DNA of 49,834 nucleotides from Baia soyae (GTDB taxonomy: Bacteria > Bacillota > Bacilli > Thermoactinomycetales > Thermoactinomycetaceae). Below are positions 1 through 7,769 of the stretch, one piece after another (within the stretch, counting starts at the first letter, position 1; each line of letters opens with the position of its first letter). The position numbers and the translations under genes were made by a program. Below the pieces are notes generated by a model. The model was not told the DNA's origin. It worked only from the letters and a program-made list of their open reading frames with translations, and made no database searches. Location: assembly GCF_004341445.1 (NCBI RefSeq), contig NZ_SLXV01000021.1, forward strand, positions 1-49,834, given 5' to 3'.

Positions 1-69
1 CTAAACGCATGTATCGGTAGGAAACTGAGGGCAGAACCTCAGGTGAGATCAGAGTCTCACAGCTACTGA
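1..69 (+). CDS. C-terminal end of a possible TnpB-like transposon protein (partial)
   Basis: An open frame enters from the left edge and ends at the TGA at 67-69, giving about 22 codons ending in ESHSY. The sequence folds into consecutive short hairpins (around 28-42, 43-60 and 71-85). A short basic C-terminus overlapping hairpins, followed by an ACTGAAGC hairpin, is how the right end of many IS200/IS605 elements looks: tnpB 3' end plus guide (omega) RNA. That resemblance is from memory of the family and most of the gene is outside the window, so the call is tentative. Confidence 0.35.
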   Translation, partial: LNACIGRKLRAEPQVRSESHSY

Positions 70-84
70 AGCGACTTCGTGTCG

Positions 85-438
85 CACCCTATTTTCCCCG
101 GTACCCCTATTGCGATTACATCCCTTGCATTCCTATTTTCTACTATTTTTTCATCCCCTATGATCAGTACCGCTATCTCTATGGTGCTTGTAGTAGCTGG
201 ATCTGTTTTACTACAAATGTCACTAAAATTATCTTTTCTGAAATACTTTATTAGTACACACCTAAGCTTCATTAACACATGGCTAGAAGCCAGCAATTTC
301 AGAGCCAGTGACTTCTATCTATTGACTGGTTCTAATATAACAATGACTGGTAGTATCATCATTCTCCTAGCTTGGGTGCTTGTTCCGACTATCATAGCTG
401 TTATCCATTTCCGAAAAAAAGATATATTGAACGCATAG
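85..438 (+). pseudogene. 5'-truncated ABC-2 type permease, C-terminal part
   Basis: The frame encodes about 115 residues with three hydrophobic segments (roughly residues 10-30, 30-50 and 92-112) and ends in a short basic tail, HFRKKDILNA. This is the usual finish of ABC-2 family permease subunits. The only start in frame (GTG at 79) lies inside the hairpin of the element described at the left edge and has no ribosome binding site. The N-terminal half of the permease is therefore missing, probably removed by insertion of that element. It is followed by a good terminator, as expected for the end of a real transcription unit. Substrate unknown. Confidence 0.5.
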
Positions 439-445
439 TACTCAC

Positions 446-484
446 GAAGCATTTCCTAGTTCATAAAAGGAGATGCTTTTTTTC
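446..484 (+). terminator. Rho-independent terminator after the truncated permease
   Basis: Stem AAGCATTTCCT pairs with the AGGAGATGCTT arm and is followed by a run of T. The 484-670 gap after it holds no gene that I can see. Confidence 0.7.
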
Positions 485-670
485 TTTTGCACAAAAATGA
501 TCTACTTCTCCCCTCCACTTTCTGTTACGCTAAATACATCAATAAACTGTCGGCAGATACATAGACCGGGGATTGCTGCAATAGTAGTTTTATTACATGG
601 TTAGTTATCCTTGACCTAAACCGACCAACAACAGCATATCCATTTCATATCCATAACCTAAGGTGATCAT

Positions 671-1720
671 ATGCCCCCTATCTTTCGTTCCCGAAAACTA
701 CCTGAAGCAGTAAATCAACGCATCTCTCGCTTTCCCGAAGATGTACAAGAATTCTTTCATGAAATGGTCAGCGCAGATCGCTCTCCCTTGACTGTTGCTA
801 ACTATGCCTACGATTTCACTCTCTTTTTTGACTTCCTTCATGAACGAGAATTAGAGCTAAAAGACGTCGACAGCCAAACCCTAAAAAGGTTCTTTCGTCA
901 CATCGAAAACGGCTACGAACGCAGTGTCATGATAAAAGTAAATGATGAATGGATCGAGCGAAAACATTACCGAGAGAATTCCCGCAGTGGAAAGCAGCGC
1001 AAAAGAGCCTCCCTTCGCTCCCTATTTCGCTATCTAATAAGGGCCAAGCTACTAGAGCGCGATCCGATGGAAGAGTATGAAGATGCCTCGCTCAAAGCTC
1101 GCTCGAAGCAAAAAGTACCTGTATTTCTCACCCAAGAAGAAGCACTTCGCCTTGTGAAAGCCGTTCAAAGCTATCATGCCAAGAAAAAGAAAAAAAATTG
1201 GATGGAACTTAGAGACACAGCGATCCTACTCTTATTACTAAATACAGGCATGCGGGTGTCAGAGCTCATCTCGCTCAATCTGAACAGCATCCAGAGTCAA
1301 GGAAGCCAATACCGTATCGTCGTAATCGGGAAAGGCGGCAAAGAGAGAATGCTAATGCTCAACCGAACTGCTACGGAGGCTCTAATTGCTTATCTGACTC
1401 TACGACCTGTAGATCGAGTATCGCCACTCCATGTAGAGGCGCTCATCCTTAACAAGAACTTCACACGAATAAGTCGAAAAGGGATCTCGGAAATATTAAA
1501 AAAATATGTGAAAGAAGCAAAACTACCACCAAAAGCAGCTACCATCTCGCCACATAAACTAAGACATACCTTAGCAACCCTTTTGCTATCAAACGGAGAA
1601 AACCTCCGCGTTGTACAGGAGATTTTAGGACATTCCAACATTCAAACAACTCAAATCTATACCCACGTGATTAATACTGAAAAAGATGAAGCATTAGAAA
1701 GGTTAGAGAATATGTTTTAA
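671..1720 (+). CDS. Tyrosine recombinase, Xer-like
   Basis: A 349-residue site-specific recombinase with an N-terminal SAM-like core-binding domain (about 20-125) and a C-terminal catalytic domain (about 150-345). The catalytic set is visible: Arg in GMRVSEL, Lys in GKGGKER, HKLRH, His in LGHSN and Tyr in IYTHV. It cleaves and rejoins DNA through the tyrosine. It is longer than XerC/XerD (about 300 residues) and has an extended linker in the N-domain, closer in size to the single-recombinase XerS type. The start is supported by AAGGTGAT upstream. It sits directly ahead of lexA with no phage or integron genes around it, so a housekeeping role such as chromosome dimer resolution is plausible but not proven. 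Confidence 0.8.
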   Translation: MPPIFRSRKLPEAVNQRISRFPEDVQEFFHEMVSADRSPLTVANYAYDFTLFFDFLHERELELKDVDSQTLKRFFRHIENGYERSVMIKVNDEWIERKHYRENSRSGKQRKRASLRSLFRYLIRAKLLERDPMEEYEDASLKARSKQKVPVFLTQEEALRLVKAVQSYHAKKKKKNWMELRDTAILLLLLNTGMRVSELISLNLNSIQSQGSQYRIVVIGKGGKERMLMLNRTATEALIAYLTLRPVDRVSPLHVEALILNKNFTRISRKGISEILKKYVKEAKLPPKAATISPHKLRHTLATLLLSNGENLRVVQEILGHSNIQTTQIYTHVINTEKDEALERLENMF

Positions 1721-1735
1721 TTCAGATGAAAATAA

Positions 1736-1749
1736 CGAACCTATGTTTG
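1736..1749 (+). promoter_or_regulatory. LexA (SOS) box
   Basis: CGAACCTATGTTTG is close to the Gram-positive SOS box CGAAC-N4-GTTCG, with one mismatch in the second half. It overlaps the -35 region of the lexA promoter, the expected position for LexA autorepression. Confidence 0.75.
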
Positions 1750-1775
1750 TTCTCATCGCTCTTTTCATGTATACT
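1747..1775 (+). promoter_or_regulatory. lexA promoter (sigma-A type)
   Basis: TTGTTC at 1747-1752 and TATACT at 1770-1775 with 17-bp spacing, the latter preceded by a TG at 1768-1769. The SOS box overlaps the -35 element. Confidence 0.65.
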
Positions 1776-1816
1776 ATGGATAATGAAATCAGGAAAAAAC
1801 AAGGGGGACGAGAGTT

Positions 1817-2452
1817 TTGAACAAGTTATCCTCTCGCCAACAAGCTATTTTAGATTACATACAAAGAGAAGTTCGAGAAAAAGGATACCCACCCTCCGTG
1901 CGGGAAATCGGTGAAGCTGTAGGACTTGCCTCTAGTTCAACGGTTCACGGACACCTATCTAGGCTTGAGAAAAAAGGATTCATCCGGCGTGATCCCACGA
2001 AGCCACGTGCAATTGAGTTACTGGTGAAGGAAGAAGCCGAAGCAATCTCTTCTACTCCTCTACCAGATACGATTATGATTCCGCTACTGGGGAAAGTTAC
2101 TGCTGGTGACCCTATTACGGCTATCGAAAACATTGAAGAATATTATCCACTACCCAAACGCCTCATGAAAAATGTGGATGATCCGTTATTCCTGTTAACC
2201 ATTCAAGGAAACAGTATGATTAACGCAGGTATTCTGAGTGGTGATTACGTGGTCGTACGCCGACAGCAAACAGCCAATAATGGTGAGATCGTGGTTGCCA
2301 TGACGAGTGAGGGCGAGGCAACTGTGAAAAGATTTTACAAAGAATCTGATCACATTCGACTACAACCCGAAAATGATGAGCTAGAGCCGATCCGTCTTCC
2401 TCAGGTAACAGTACTCGGGAAAGTGATTAGCTTAATCCGCGAAGTTATGTAA
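1817..2452 (+). CDS. lexA: LexA repressor / autoprotease
   Basis: A 211-residue SOS repressor. Residues 1-65 form the winged-helix DNA-binding domain ([20 protein letters not shown]). The C-terminal S24 peptidase domain carries the Ala-Gly self-cleavage site (VTAGDPI), the catalytic Ser in GNSMINAG and the catalytic Lys in ATVKRF. RecA on single-stranded DNA triggers self-cleavage and derepression. Translation starts at TTG, with AAGGGGGACGAG as the binding site. An SOS box lies in its own promoter, and the gene is monocistronic with its own terminator. Confidence 0.97.
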   Translation: MNKLSSRQQAILDYIQREVREKGYPPSVREIGEAVGLASSSTVHGHLSRLEKKGFIRRDPTKPRAIELLVKEEAEAISSTPLPDTIMIPLLGKVTAGDPITAIENIEEYYPLPKRLMKNVDDPLFLLTIQGNSMINAGILSGDYVVVRRQQTANNGEIVVAMTSEGEATVKRFYKESDHIRLQPENDELEPIRLPQVTVLGKVISLIREVM

Positions 2453-2487
2453 AAAAGCACTGGCCATTTCTGACCAGTGCTTTTTTG
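2451..2487. terminator. Bidirectional terminator between lexA and the collagenase gene
   Basis: The perfect stem AGCACTGG/CCAGTGCT has A and T runs on its two sides, so it can end transcripts of both converging genes. Confidence 0.85.
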
Positions 2488-2497
2488 TATGAGAAAA

Positions 2498-4762
2498 CTA
2501 ATCTGTCAATACTCCATGGAATACCACATCAAACTCTGCTTTGTTGTTATTTACTCGATAGTTGACAAAATAAGCTGTTACCGTTTTATAGCCACTCCAA
2601 GATTGGTTATTTAGATCGACCAGAACTTGATCCACTCGCTGATTCATTGCTGCCCAGTCTTGGTATTTACCCTTTGTGTTAGATAAAGTGTAGGTCCCAC
2701 GAAGAGTAAATGTATTGAGATTATAAGACTGATTGGTACGAGTGACGACATTACTCAGATTTCCGACCGATTTTATCTTATTGTACACTTGGTTCCGGTC
2801 CATGTAAGGATGCTGTCTCAAATAGATATCTGATACATGCGGTGTAGGCAGTTGGTCTGTTTGATTGATTAGTTTCTGCATGTAATTTTGGTAGTTTGTA
2901 TTTAGACTTTGGTCTTGGCTCAACTGATTAATATACCGGTCGTAAGCGCTTATATCTTGTCGGAAGATTGAGTTGTTGAGGTAATCTAACATAGGCAAAT
3001 ACGTGGTATACATATACGATTGGAAAGCAAAAGCATAGTTATAAAAATCCCACGATCCATACTTTGCGTGCAGGGTTTGTGAAACCGTATAGCGATCTGC
3101 TGGATTCTTAGCTAACTGTTTTACAATCGTTTTCCGTGGCTGAACTCCACTGGTACGAGTAGATCCTGCGAAAAACTCAGCGCTACCTTCTTCGAACCAA
3201 GTCAATCTCTCTCCTTCGTAGAAAGGCCCATCACCGAACATGCCAGGAATGGAATATCGCGCTTGAAAATAATGTGTTACTTCATGGCGAAATAATTCTT
3301 CTAGAGAATAGATGCTTTGTGCAGGTGTTCGCTCATACGTGAAGAAAGTACCTGCTGATTCGATATAAATACCACCGTTATTTGTGCTAAATCCATACAG
3401 TAATCGGTTTATTTTATACTCATCCGGGTTGCTGTAGATCACAATGGTCAAAATATCATCCGGATTCCCCTTCTCGATTTCAACATCTCTTCCCAGTACC
3501 CGATGAAACTGCGATTTTACTTCTTTAGACGCCCAGTACAAACGGAGTACTTTTTCTACAGTTACCTGTCCACCCGTCTTAAATACAACAGAGCCATTAT
3601 CAAATGTGTATGACTTGGGTAAATAGTATTGTTTGGCATTGTCTAATATTTGGTTCAGATTGAGTTTTGTACCATCTGCATCTACACTGTTATACAGATT
3701 TTTAATTTGTACAGCGGCAGTTAGGTAAGGCTCACTACTTTGTGGATATTTCTTCATGGATGCTGTAATGATTTGGTTTCCTCTGTTTGGTTGGCTATGG
3801 AATTTACCCAGTCGGCTTACATAATAAATCCCATTGTTAATCAACCAGGCACTGTCTTTATTGAGATTGTTCAATAGAGCAAAGAGTCCCTCTTCTTCGA
3901 TAAATGGATTGATTCTTCCATACCAAGGGGTCTGATTAGGCGGGACATTTTCATCATACATGTAAGTGTCTAAGTCAAAATCAATGTTGCTCATTAGGCT
4001 GTAGACAGCGTTTCCTTTTGAGTACTGAGGCAGATAGGTATTGATATTAGCTCGATATTGAGAGAGAATCGGAACAGCAAAATTTACAGTCTCCACATCG
4101 CTTGATGCATTACCAATTAACATTCCATATGAAGCGATAACCTGATCTTGTGCAGTAGTCCCAAGTGTAAAGTTCGAATTATGGGCAATTGATTTTAAAG
4201 CTGGCAAGCAACGATCATGAAAAGTGCGTTGATCCAAATAGCTTAACTCTGTATGATAAAATCCTAGGAAAAAACCTGACCGTAGCACTTCTACCAAAGT
4301 AGGAATGCCGAGATTATTTTCACTTGTAAACTGTGTGCCCTTTTGTCCGAGAGCATTTATAATAGCTTGAACACGTTCTGGGTCACGATAAAACTGGTAC
4401 GAGTCTTGGTTAAACTCAAATAGGTCTGGGATTTGGCTCCAAATGATGGTGCTCAACAGGTTAATTAAGTCATTGTTGTTCAGGGTAATAAGGTAAGACA
4501 TTGGATAGTCAGCTTGAGTTTTGACTGCTTGAGTAGTTGGTTTTTGAGGTGGTCGTAGGGACAGGTCTTGGGATTTTTGTTGGTGAGTGGTAGTGTGGTC
4601 TAATGGTAACTCGGTTGACTCTGGTATTTTCCCCATAGGAGCCTTTTTTTGCGAGTGGCTTACTTTTACCTTTCCATTTACAAACTGCCCCCAATTGCAA
4701 TACACAGGAGTAATCATCATCATAAAGGCAATGAATAGTGAGACATAAGCACGTTTCTTCAT
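2498..4762 (-). CDS. Secreted collagenase-like metalloprotease (peptidase M9)
   Basis: A 754-residue exported zinc protease. Residues 1-22 form a signal peptide (MKKRAYVSLFIAFMMMITPV...). A low-complexity Ser/Thr/Gln/Lys-rich stretch follows to about 80, then the M9 N-terminal activator-like region and the gluzincin catalytic region. The zinc site is HEVTH at about 493-497, with the third ligand in WFEEGSAEFF about 28 residues on. The motif FAGSTRTSGV is characteristic of bacterial collagenases. Bacillus and Clostridium homologs usually carry PKD and collagen-binding domains at the C-terminus; this one ends about 230 residues after the catalytic site and seems to lack them. It may act on denatured collagen or other proteins. 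Monocistronic. Confidence 0.88.
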   Translation of the reverse strand: MKKRAYVSLFIAFMMMITPVYCNWGQFVNGKVKVSHSQKKAPMGKIPESTELPLDHTTTHQQKSQDLSLRPPQKPTTQAVKTQADYPMSYLITLNNNDLINLLSTIIWSQIPDLFEFNQDSYQFYRDPERVQAIINALGQKGTQFTSENNLGIPTLVEVLRSGFFLGFYHTELSYLDQRTFHDRCLPALKSIAHNSNFTLGTTAQDQVIASYGMLIGNASSDVETVNFAVPILSQYRANINTYLPQYSKGNAVYSLMSNIDFDLDTYMYDENVPPNQTPWYGRINPFIEEEGLFALLNNLNKDSAWLINNGIYYVSRLGKFHSQPNRGNQIITASMKKYPQSSEPYLTAAVQIKNLYNSVDADGTKLNLNQILDNAKQYYLPKSYTFDNGSVVFKTGGQVTVEKVLRLYWASKEVKSQFHRVLGRDVEIEKGNPDDILTIVIYSNPDEYKINRLLYGFSTNNGGIYIESAGTFFTYERTPAQSIYSLEELFRHEVTHYFQARYSIPGMFGDGPFYEGERLTWFEEGSAEFFAGSTRTSGVQPRKTIVKQLAKNPADRYTVSQTLHAKYGSWDFYNYAFAFQSYMYTTYLPMLDYLNNSIFRQDISAYDRYINQLSQDQSLNTNYQNYMQKLINQTDQLPTPHVSDIYLRQHPYMDRNQVYNKIKSVGNLSNVVTRTNQSYNLNTFTLRGTYTLSNTKGKYQDWAAMNQRVDQVLVDLNNQSWSGYKTVTAYFVNYRVNNNKAEFDVVFHGVLTD

Positions 4763-4997
4763 TTTGAGTCCCCCTAAAATGTATTAACCTTCATTTTCAT
4801 TCTAATATTAATTTTCTGATAAGTAAATATTATTTGTATATTAAGTCTTTTGTTACTCCTATCCTTTATGTACAAACTTAGACTTTCCCTATAGGTGAAT
4901 ATGATAAGCACCTTGTATTCTTTGAGAATACAAATAAAGAAAACATTTTTCTGTGATTTAGAGAGATTCTCATTTCTACAAAAAAGGAAAGATGTTT

Positions 4998-5909
4998 ATG
5001 TTGTACTTCGAACATACCATTATCGACACTCAGGAAGGTCTTTGTAATCAGTTGATGTCAGTCATTAGAACGGTAGGGGAAGCCTTATTTTATAGAGGGA
5101 TTGGCTTTGATACTTGTGTTATTCTAGGGAAAGCCTATACTAGAACTTCCGTCAACTTTGATTCCCCACCCTTTTTTGCTGAGATTCCAATTGATTTATT
5201 TATTGATATGACCGACTTAACAAATGTACTTAATTCTGTAAACATTCGTCTTATACGATCAAGAGCAGAGGTTGTATCTCCGTGCCAAGGTATTATCGAG
5301 TGTTGGAGACCTCCTTTGAGGGACATGTCTGCTGTGGAACACAGAATTTTAGGTCAGTTTATAGCACATCATTTTCCTTTCGCAAAACAAGCCCTTTCCT
5401 TCGCTCATTTTCTTACTCACCTAATATCCTCTATTCATCCGAAATGGGAAGCGATTCACTATAGAGTAGAAAATGATTTGCGTGTCATGATCCCTTCAGA
5501 AGTTTTAGATCTCCATAAAAATAATCAAATGCAAAGTACTCTGACCACGATTCATAATGCTCCGGACTTGTCTGCTATTTATCTGGCTTGTGGGCTTCAA
5601 GAACAAGAGTATAATGATGTAGTAAATCAAATCAAAATGTACTATCCTAATTTAGAAGTATTTAATAAAAGACAGATTCTAAAAGGGTTCCCGGAAATAG
5701 AACAGCAATTTAACGCACTCACATTGGAAGAACAAGCACTAGTAGATTGGTTGGTTTGTCAAGCGGCTCCTTCGTTTAGCGGATGGTATAATTCCTCGTT
5801 CTCCTATTTGGCTGCTTATCTACGTCATTATCGATTCATTCACCCGACTACGACAAAGTTAGGCCCCGAAACAACTGGGGTTTGGGATGTGTGGTTTCCT
5901 CGTATATGA
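4998..5909 (+). CDS. Fucosyltransferase-like glycosyltransferase (GT-B, O-fucosyltransferase/GT11-like)
   Basis: About 303 residues. Near the N-terminus is GLCNQLMSV, like the GLGNQ loop of GT11 fucosyltransferases. The middle has HYRVENDLRV, resembling the HxRxxxD donor-binding motif of the fucosyltransferase superfamily. The C-terminal region has SFSGWYNSSFSYLAAYLR, like the Ser-Gly-rich segment that contacts GDP-sugar. No signal peptide or membrane segment, so it is probably cytoplasmic. Two ATGs are in frame (4992 and 4998); the AAGGA site is spaced better for the second. The function is inferred from short motifs only. It stands alone between two convergent or divergent neighbours, with no polysaccharide cluster around it. 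Confidence 0.5.
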   Translation: MLYFEHTIIDTQEGLCNQLMSVIRTVGEALFYRGIGFDTCVILGKAYTRTSVNFDSPPFFAEIPIDLFIDMTDLTNVLNSVNIRLIRSRAEVVSPCQGIIECWRPPLRDMSAVEHRILGQFIAHHFPFAKQALSFAHFLTHLISSIHPKWEAIHYRVENDLRVMIPSEVLDLHKNNQMQSTLTTIHNAPDLSAIYLACGLQEQEYNDVVNQIKMYYPNLEVFNKRQILKGFPEIEQQFNALTLEEQALVDWLVCQAAPSFSGWYNSSFSYLAAYLRHYRFIHPTTTKLGPETTGVWDVWFPRI

Positions 5910-5927
5910 AGCGAATCTTACTTCTAT

Positions 5928-5972
5928 AAAAATGCATCTCTAAATGGTTTCTTATTTTAGAGATGCATTTTT
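5928..5972. terminator. Bidirectional terminator
   Basis: A 17-bp stem (AAAAATGCATCTCTAAA and its complement) between the plus-strand glycosyltransferase gene and the minus-strand bceS, with A/T runs on both sides. Confidence 0.85.
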
Positions 5973-5998
5973 ATATCAAAAGTCCATACTCGATCCAT

Positions 5999-6979
5999 CT
6001 ATAATAGATGAAAAACAATTCGAACCATCGTACCCTTCCCAGCTGTCGATTCTAGCTCTACACCATGGTGTAACTTGTTACACACCTCTTTTACCAAATA
6101 CAGCCCCATCCCGGTTGATTCACGGTATTTCCGCCCATTTTCTCCAGTGAAATAGGGGTCAAATACCCTCTTCTGATCTCGAGTTGGAATCCCAATGCCG
6201 TAATCTCGAACCTCTAAGACTAGATTTTTTCCTCTACGATAAGAAGAAAACTCGATCTTTTCTCCTGTCCCTGCGGAGTAACGAATGGCGTTTATTGTTA
6301 TCTGTCCGATCATGAATGAAAGCCATTTTGCGTCTGATTCCACGATGATATTCTCGTCTATCCTATTGTTAGGGTATACATCATTTCGAATGAAGGATCG
6401 TTTATTATCATGAATTACTCTACTAACCAATGAGTGTAAAGGGATTCGTTCAACATGAAAATCTTGCTCAAACACATCTAATCGGGATACATAGAGAATC
6501 GTTTCCAATCCTTTTTCCATGCGGTCTGCTTCCTCACGAATACTCTCAAAAATGGGATCGATTTTCCCCTTCAGTGTTAAGTGAATGACTGATAACGGTG
6601 TTTTCATCTGGTGAACCCACTGATTGATAAAAGTAAGGTGTTGTTCTTGCTTGCTCTCATATCGGCGGATTTTTTCCTGATAAAAGCGATATTGAGCGCG
6701 AAGAAGTGTCTGGATCGCTTTTGCGAGCGGTGACCAATTTCGGGTTAGAACAAACTCATCCCAATTATGAAAAGGATTGGATAGCCTGCGATAAATAGAA
6801 CGGTTCGTGATATAGCGGAAAAAGAGATAAATCGTTAATAGGAAAAAGCCAAAAAAGACGGAATAGAGCGCTGTTAAATGGTTTCGATAACCATCTAACC
6901 AGTAGATGGAGAGTACGAAAAAGAGTTGAATGGCATTAAAAATAATGAGAGAGAGATGATCTCGTATGAATAGTCTCAT
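5999..6979 (-). CDS. bceS: BceS-like intramembrane-sensing histidine kinase
   Basis: A 326-residue sensor kinase. Two closely spaced membrane helices lie in the first 60 residues with almost no outside loop, the hallmark of intramembrane-sensing kinases that depend on a BceAB transporter for input. The phosphoacceptor His is at about 123 in WVHQMKTPLS. The ATPase part shows the N-box region, DYGIGI, and STGMGLYLVKEV. The start chosen is the ATG that overlaps the bceR stop by 4 bp (ATGA); an upstream in-frame extension lies inside bceR and is not credible. It should phosphorylate the response regulator encoded immediately upstream. Confidence 0.9.
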   Translation of the reverse strand: MRLFIRDHLSLIIFNAIQLFFVLSIYWLDGYRNHLTALYSVFFGFFLLTIYLFFRYITNRSIYRRLSNPFHNWDEFVLTRNWSPLAKAIQTLLRAQYRFYQEKIRRYESKQEQHLTFINQWVHQMKTPLSVIHLTLKGKIDPIFESIREEADRMEKGLETILYVSRLDVFEQDFHVERIPLHSLVSRVIHDNKRSFIRNDVYPNNRIDENIIVESDAKWLSFMIGQITINAIRYSAGTGEKIEFSSYRRGKNLVLEVRDYGIGIPTRDQKRVFDPYFTGENGRKYRESTGMGLYLVKEVCNKLHHGVELESTAGKGTMVRIVFHLL

Positions 6980-7677
6980 GTCTCCTGCCCACTCTCCCAT
7001 GTAACTTTGATCCGATAGCCTGCCCCTCTTATGGTTTCTAGGGCATTCTCTGCTCCGATTTCCTGCAACTTCTTTCGGAGTCGGTTGATCCATACGTTTA
7101 AGGTATTGCCATCAACAAACTGATGACTGTCCCAGACGGCATCCATCAGGTGTTCTCTCCCTACTATTTGATCTGGATTCTCAAGAAAAATCTCTAATAA
7201 AGCCCCTTCTTTATGACTTAAATCGATCTCCTGTTCTTTTAGCTTCAACCTTAACGTATCAGGATAATAGACCAGTCCGGATAGCTTTAGAGCCCTCCTA
7301 TCCCTTTTTTCAGCAAATCCCATCCGTCGAAAATGATTTTCGATCTTGGCGACGACGATCTCAGGGTAAAAGGGTTTGGTGATGTAATCGTCTGCTCCAT
7401 TTTGTAGGGCCATTAGTTGGTCCATTTTGTCTTCTCGTGCGGATATAAAGAGAATCGGACAAGTGGAGATGGCACGTATTTGACGACACCAATAAAATCC
7501 GTCAAAAAGTGGGAGATTTACATCTAATAACACCAGATCTGCTTCCGCTTCTTGAAATGATTCAAGGATTCGCTCGAAATCGATTACCACGACTACACGG
7601 TAGCCATATTTTTCGATGTAGGATTTTAATAGTGAGCTAATTTTTGGATCGTCTTCAACGATAAAAATAGTACGAAT
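6976..7677 (-). CDS. bceR: BceR-like OmpR-family response regulator with an apparent ATT start codon
   Basis: A 233-residue regulator if started at ATT (7675-7677). The receiver domain begins IRTIFIVEDDPK, has the acidic pair EDD, the phosphoacceptor Asp at about 52 in LLDVNLP and Lys in KPF. The C-terminal winged helix ends RGAGYRI. The only ATG/GTG/TTG start candidate near the N-terminus is GTG at 7590, which would delete the first 29 residues including the acidic pocket. A strong GGAGG lies 7 nt ahead of the ATT, and a TAA stop lies 18 nt upstream in frame. So either ATT is used, as in infC, or the original ATG has mutated. It couples to bceS through a 4-bp overlap and probably binds the dyad upstream of bceA. 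Confidence 0.85.
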   Translation of the reverse strand: MRTIFIVEDDPKISSLLKSYIEKYGYRVVVVIDFERILESFQEAEADLVLLDVNLPLFDGFYWCRQIRAISTCPILFISAREDKMDQLMALQNGADDYITKPFYPEIVVAKIENHFRRMGFAEKRDRRALKLSGLVYYPDTLRLKLKEQEIDLSHKEGALLEIFLENPDQIVGREHLMDAVWDSHQFVDGNTLNVWINRLRKKLQEIGAENALETIRGAGYRIKVTWESGQET

Positions 7678-7698
7678 GGGTATTCCTCCTAACGCTTA

Positions 7699-7732
7699 GA
7701 GCACCTCAGTGTTAGTGTGTACTGAGGTGCTC
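7699..7732 (-). terminator. Stem-loop between bceB and bceR
   Basis: GAGCACCTCAGT pairs perfectly with ACTGAGGTGCTC. On the minus strand it is followed by TAAGCG and the bceR ribosome binding site, not by a T run. It may be a weak terminator, or a processing/stability hairpin that lowers bceRS expression relative to bceAB. Confidence 0.55.
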
Positions 7733-7769
7733 GTATTTATTTTCAGTGGTTTCTGTAGTTTTGTTTTCC

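Noticed and set aside
671..1720. Integrase of a genomic island
   Set aside because: No phage or integron genes or att-like repeats are adjacent; the Xer-type length and position before lexA fit a housekeeping recombinase better.
6980..7093. N-terminal extension of BceS by 38 residues
   Set aside because: The extension lies inside the bceR coding region; the ATGA overlap and the membrane helix directly after the chosen start fit better.
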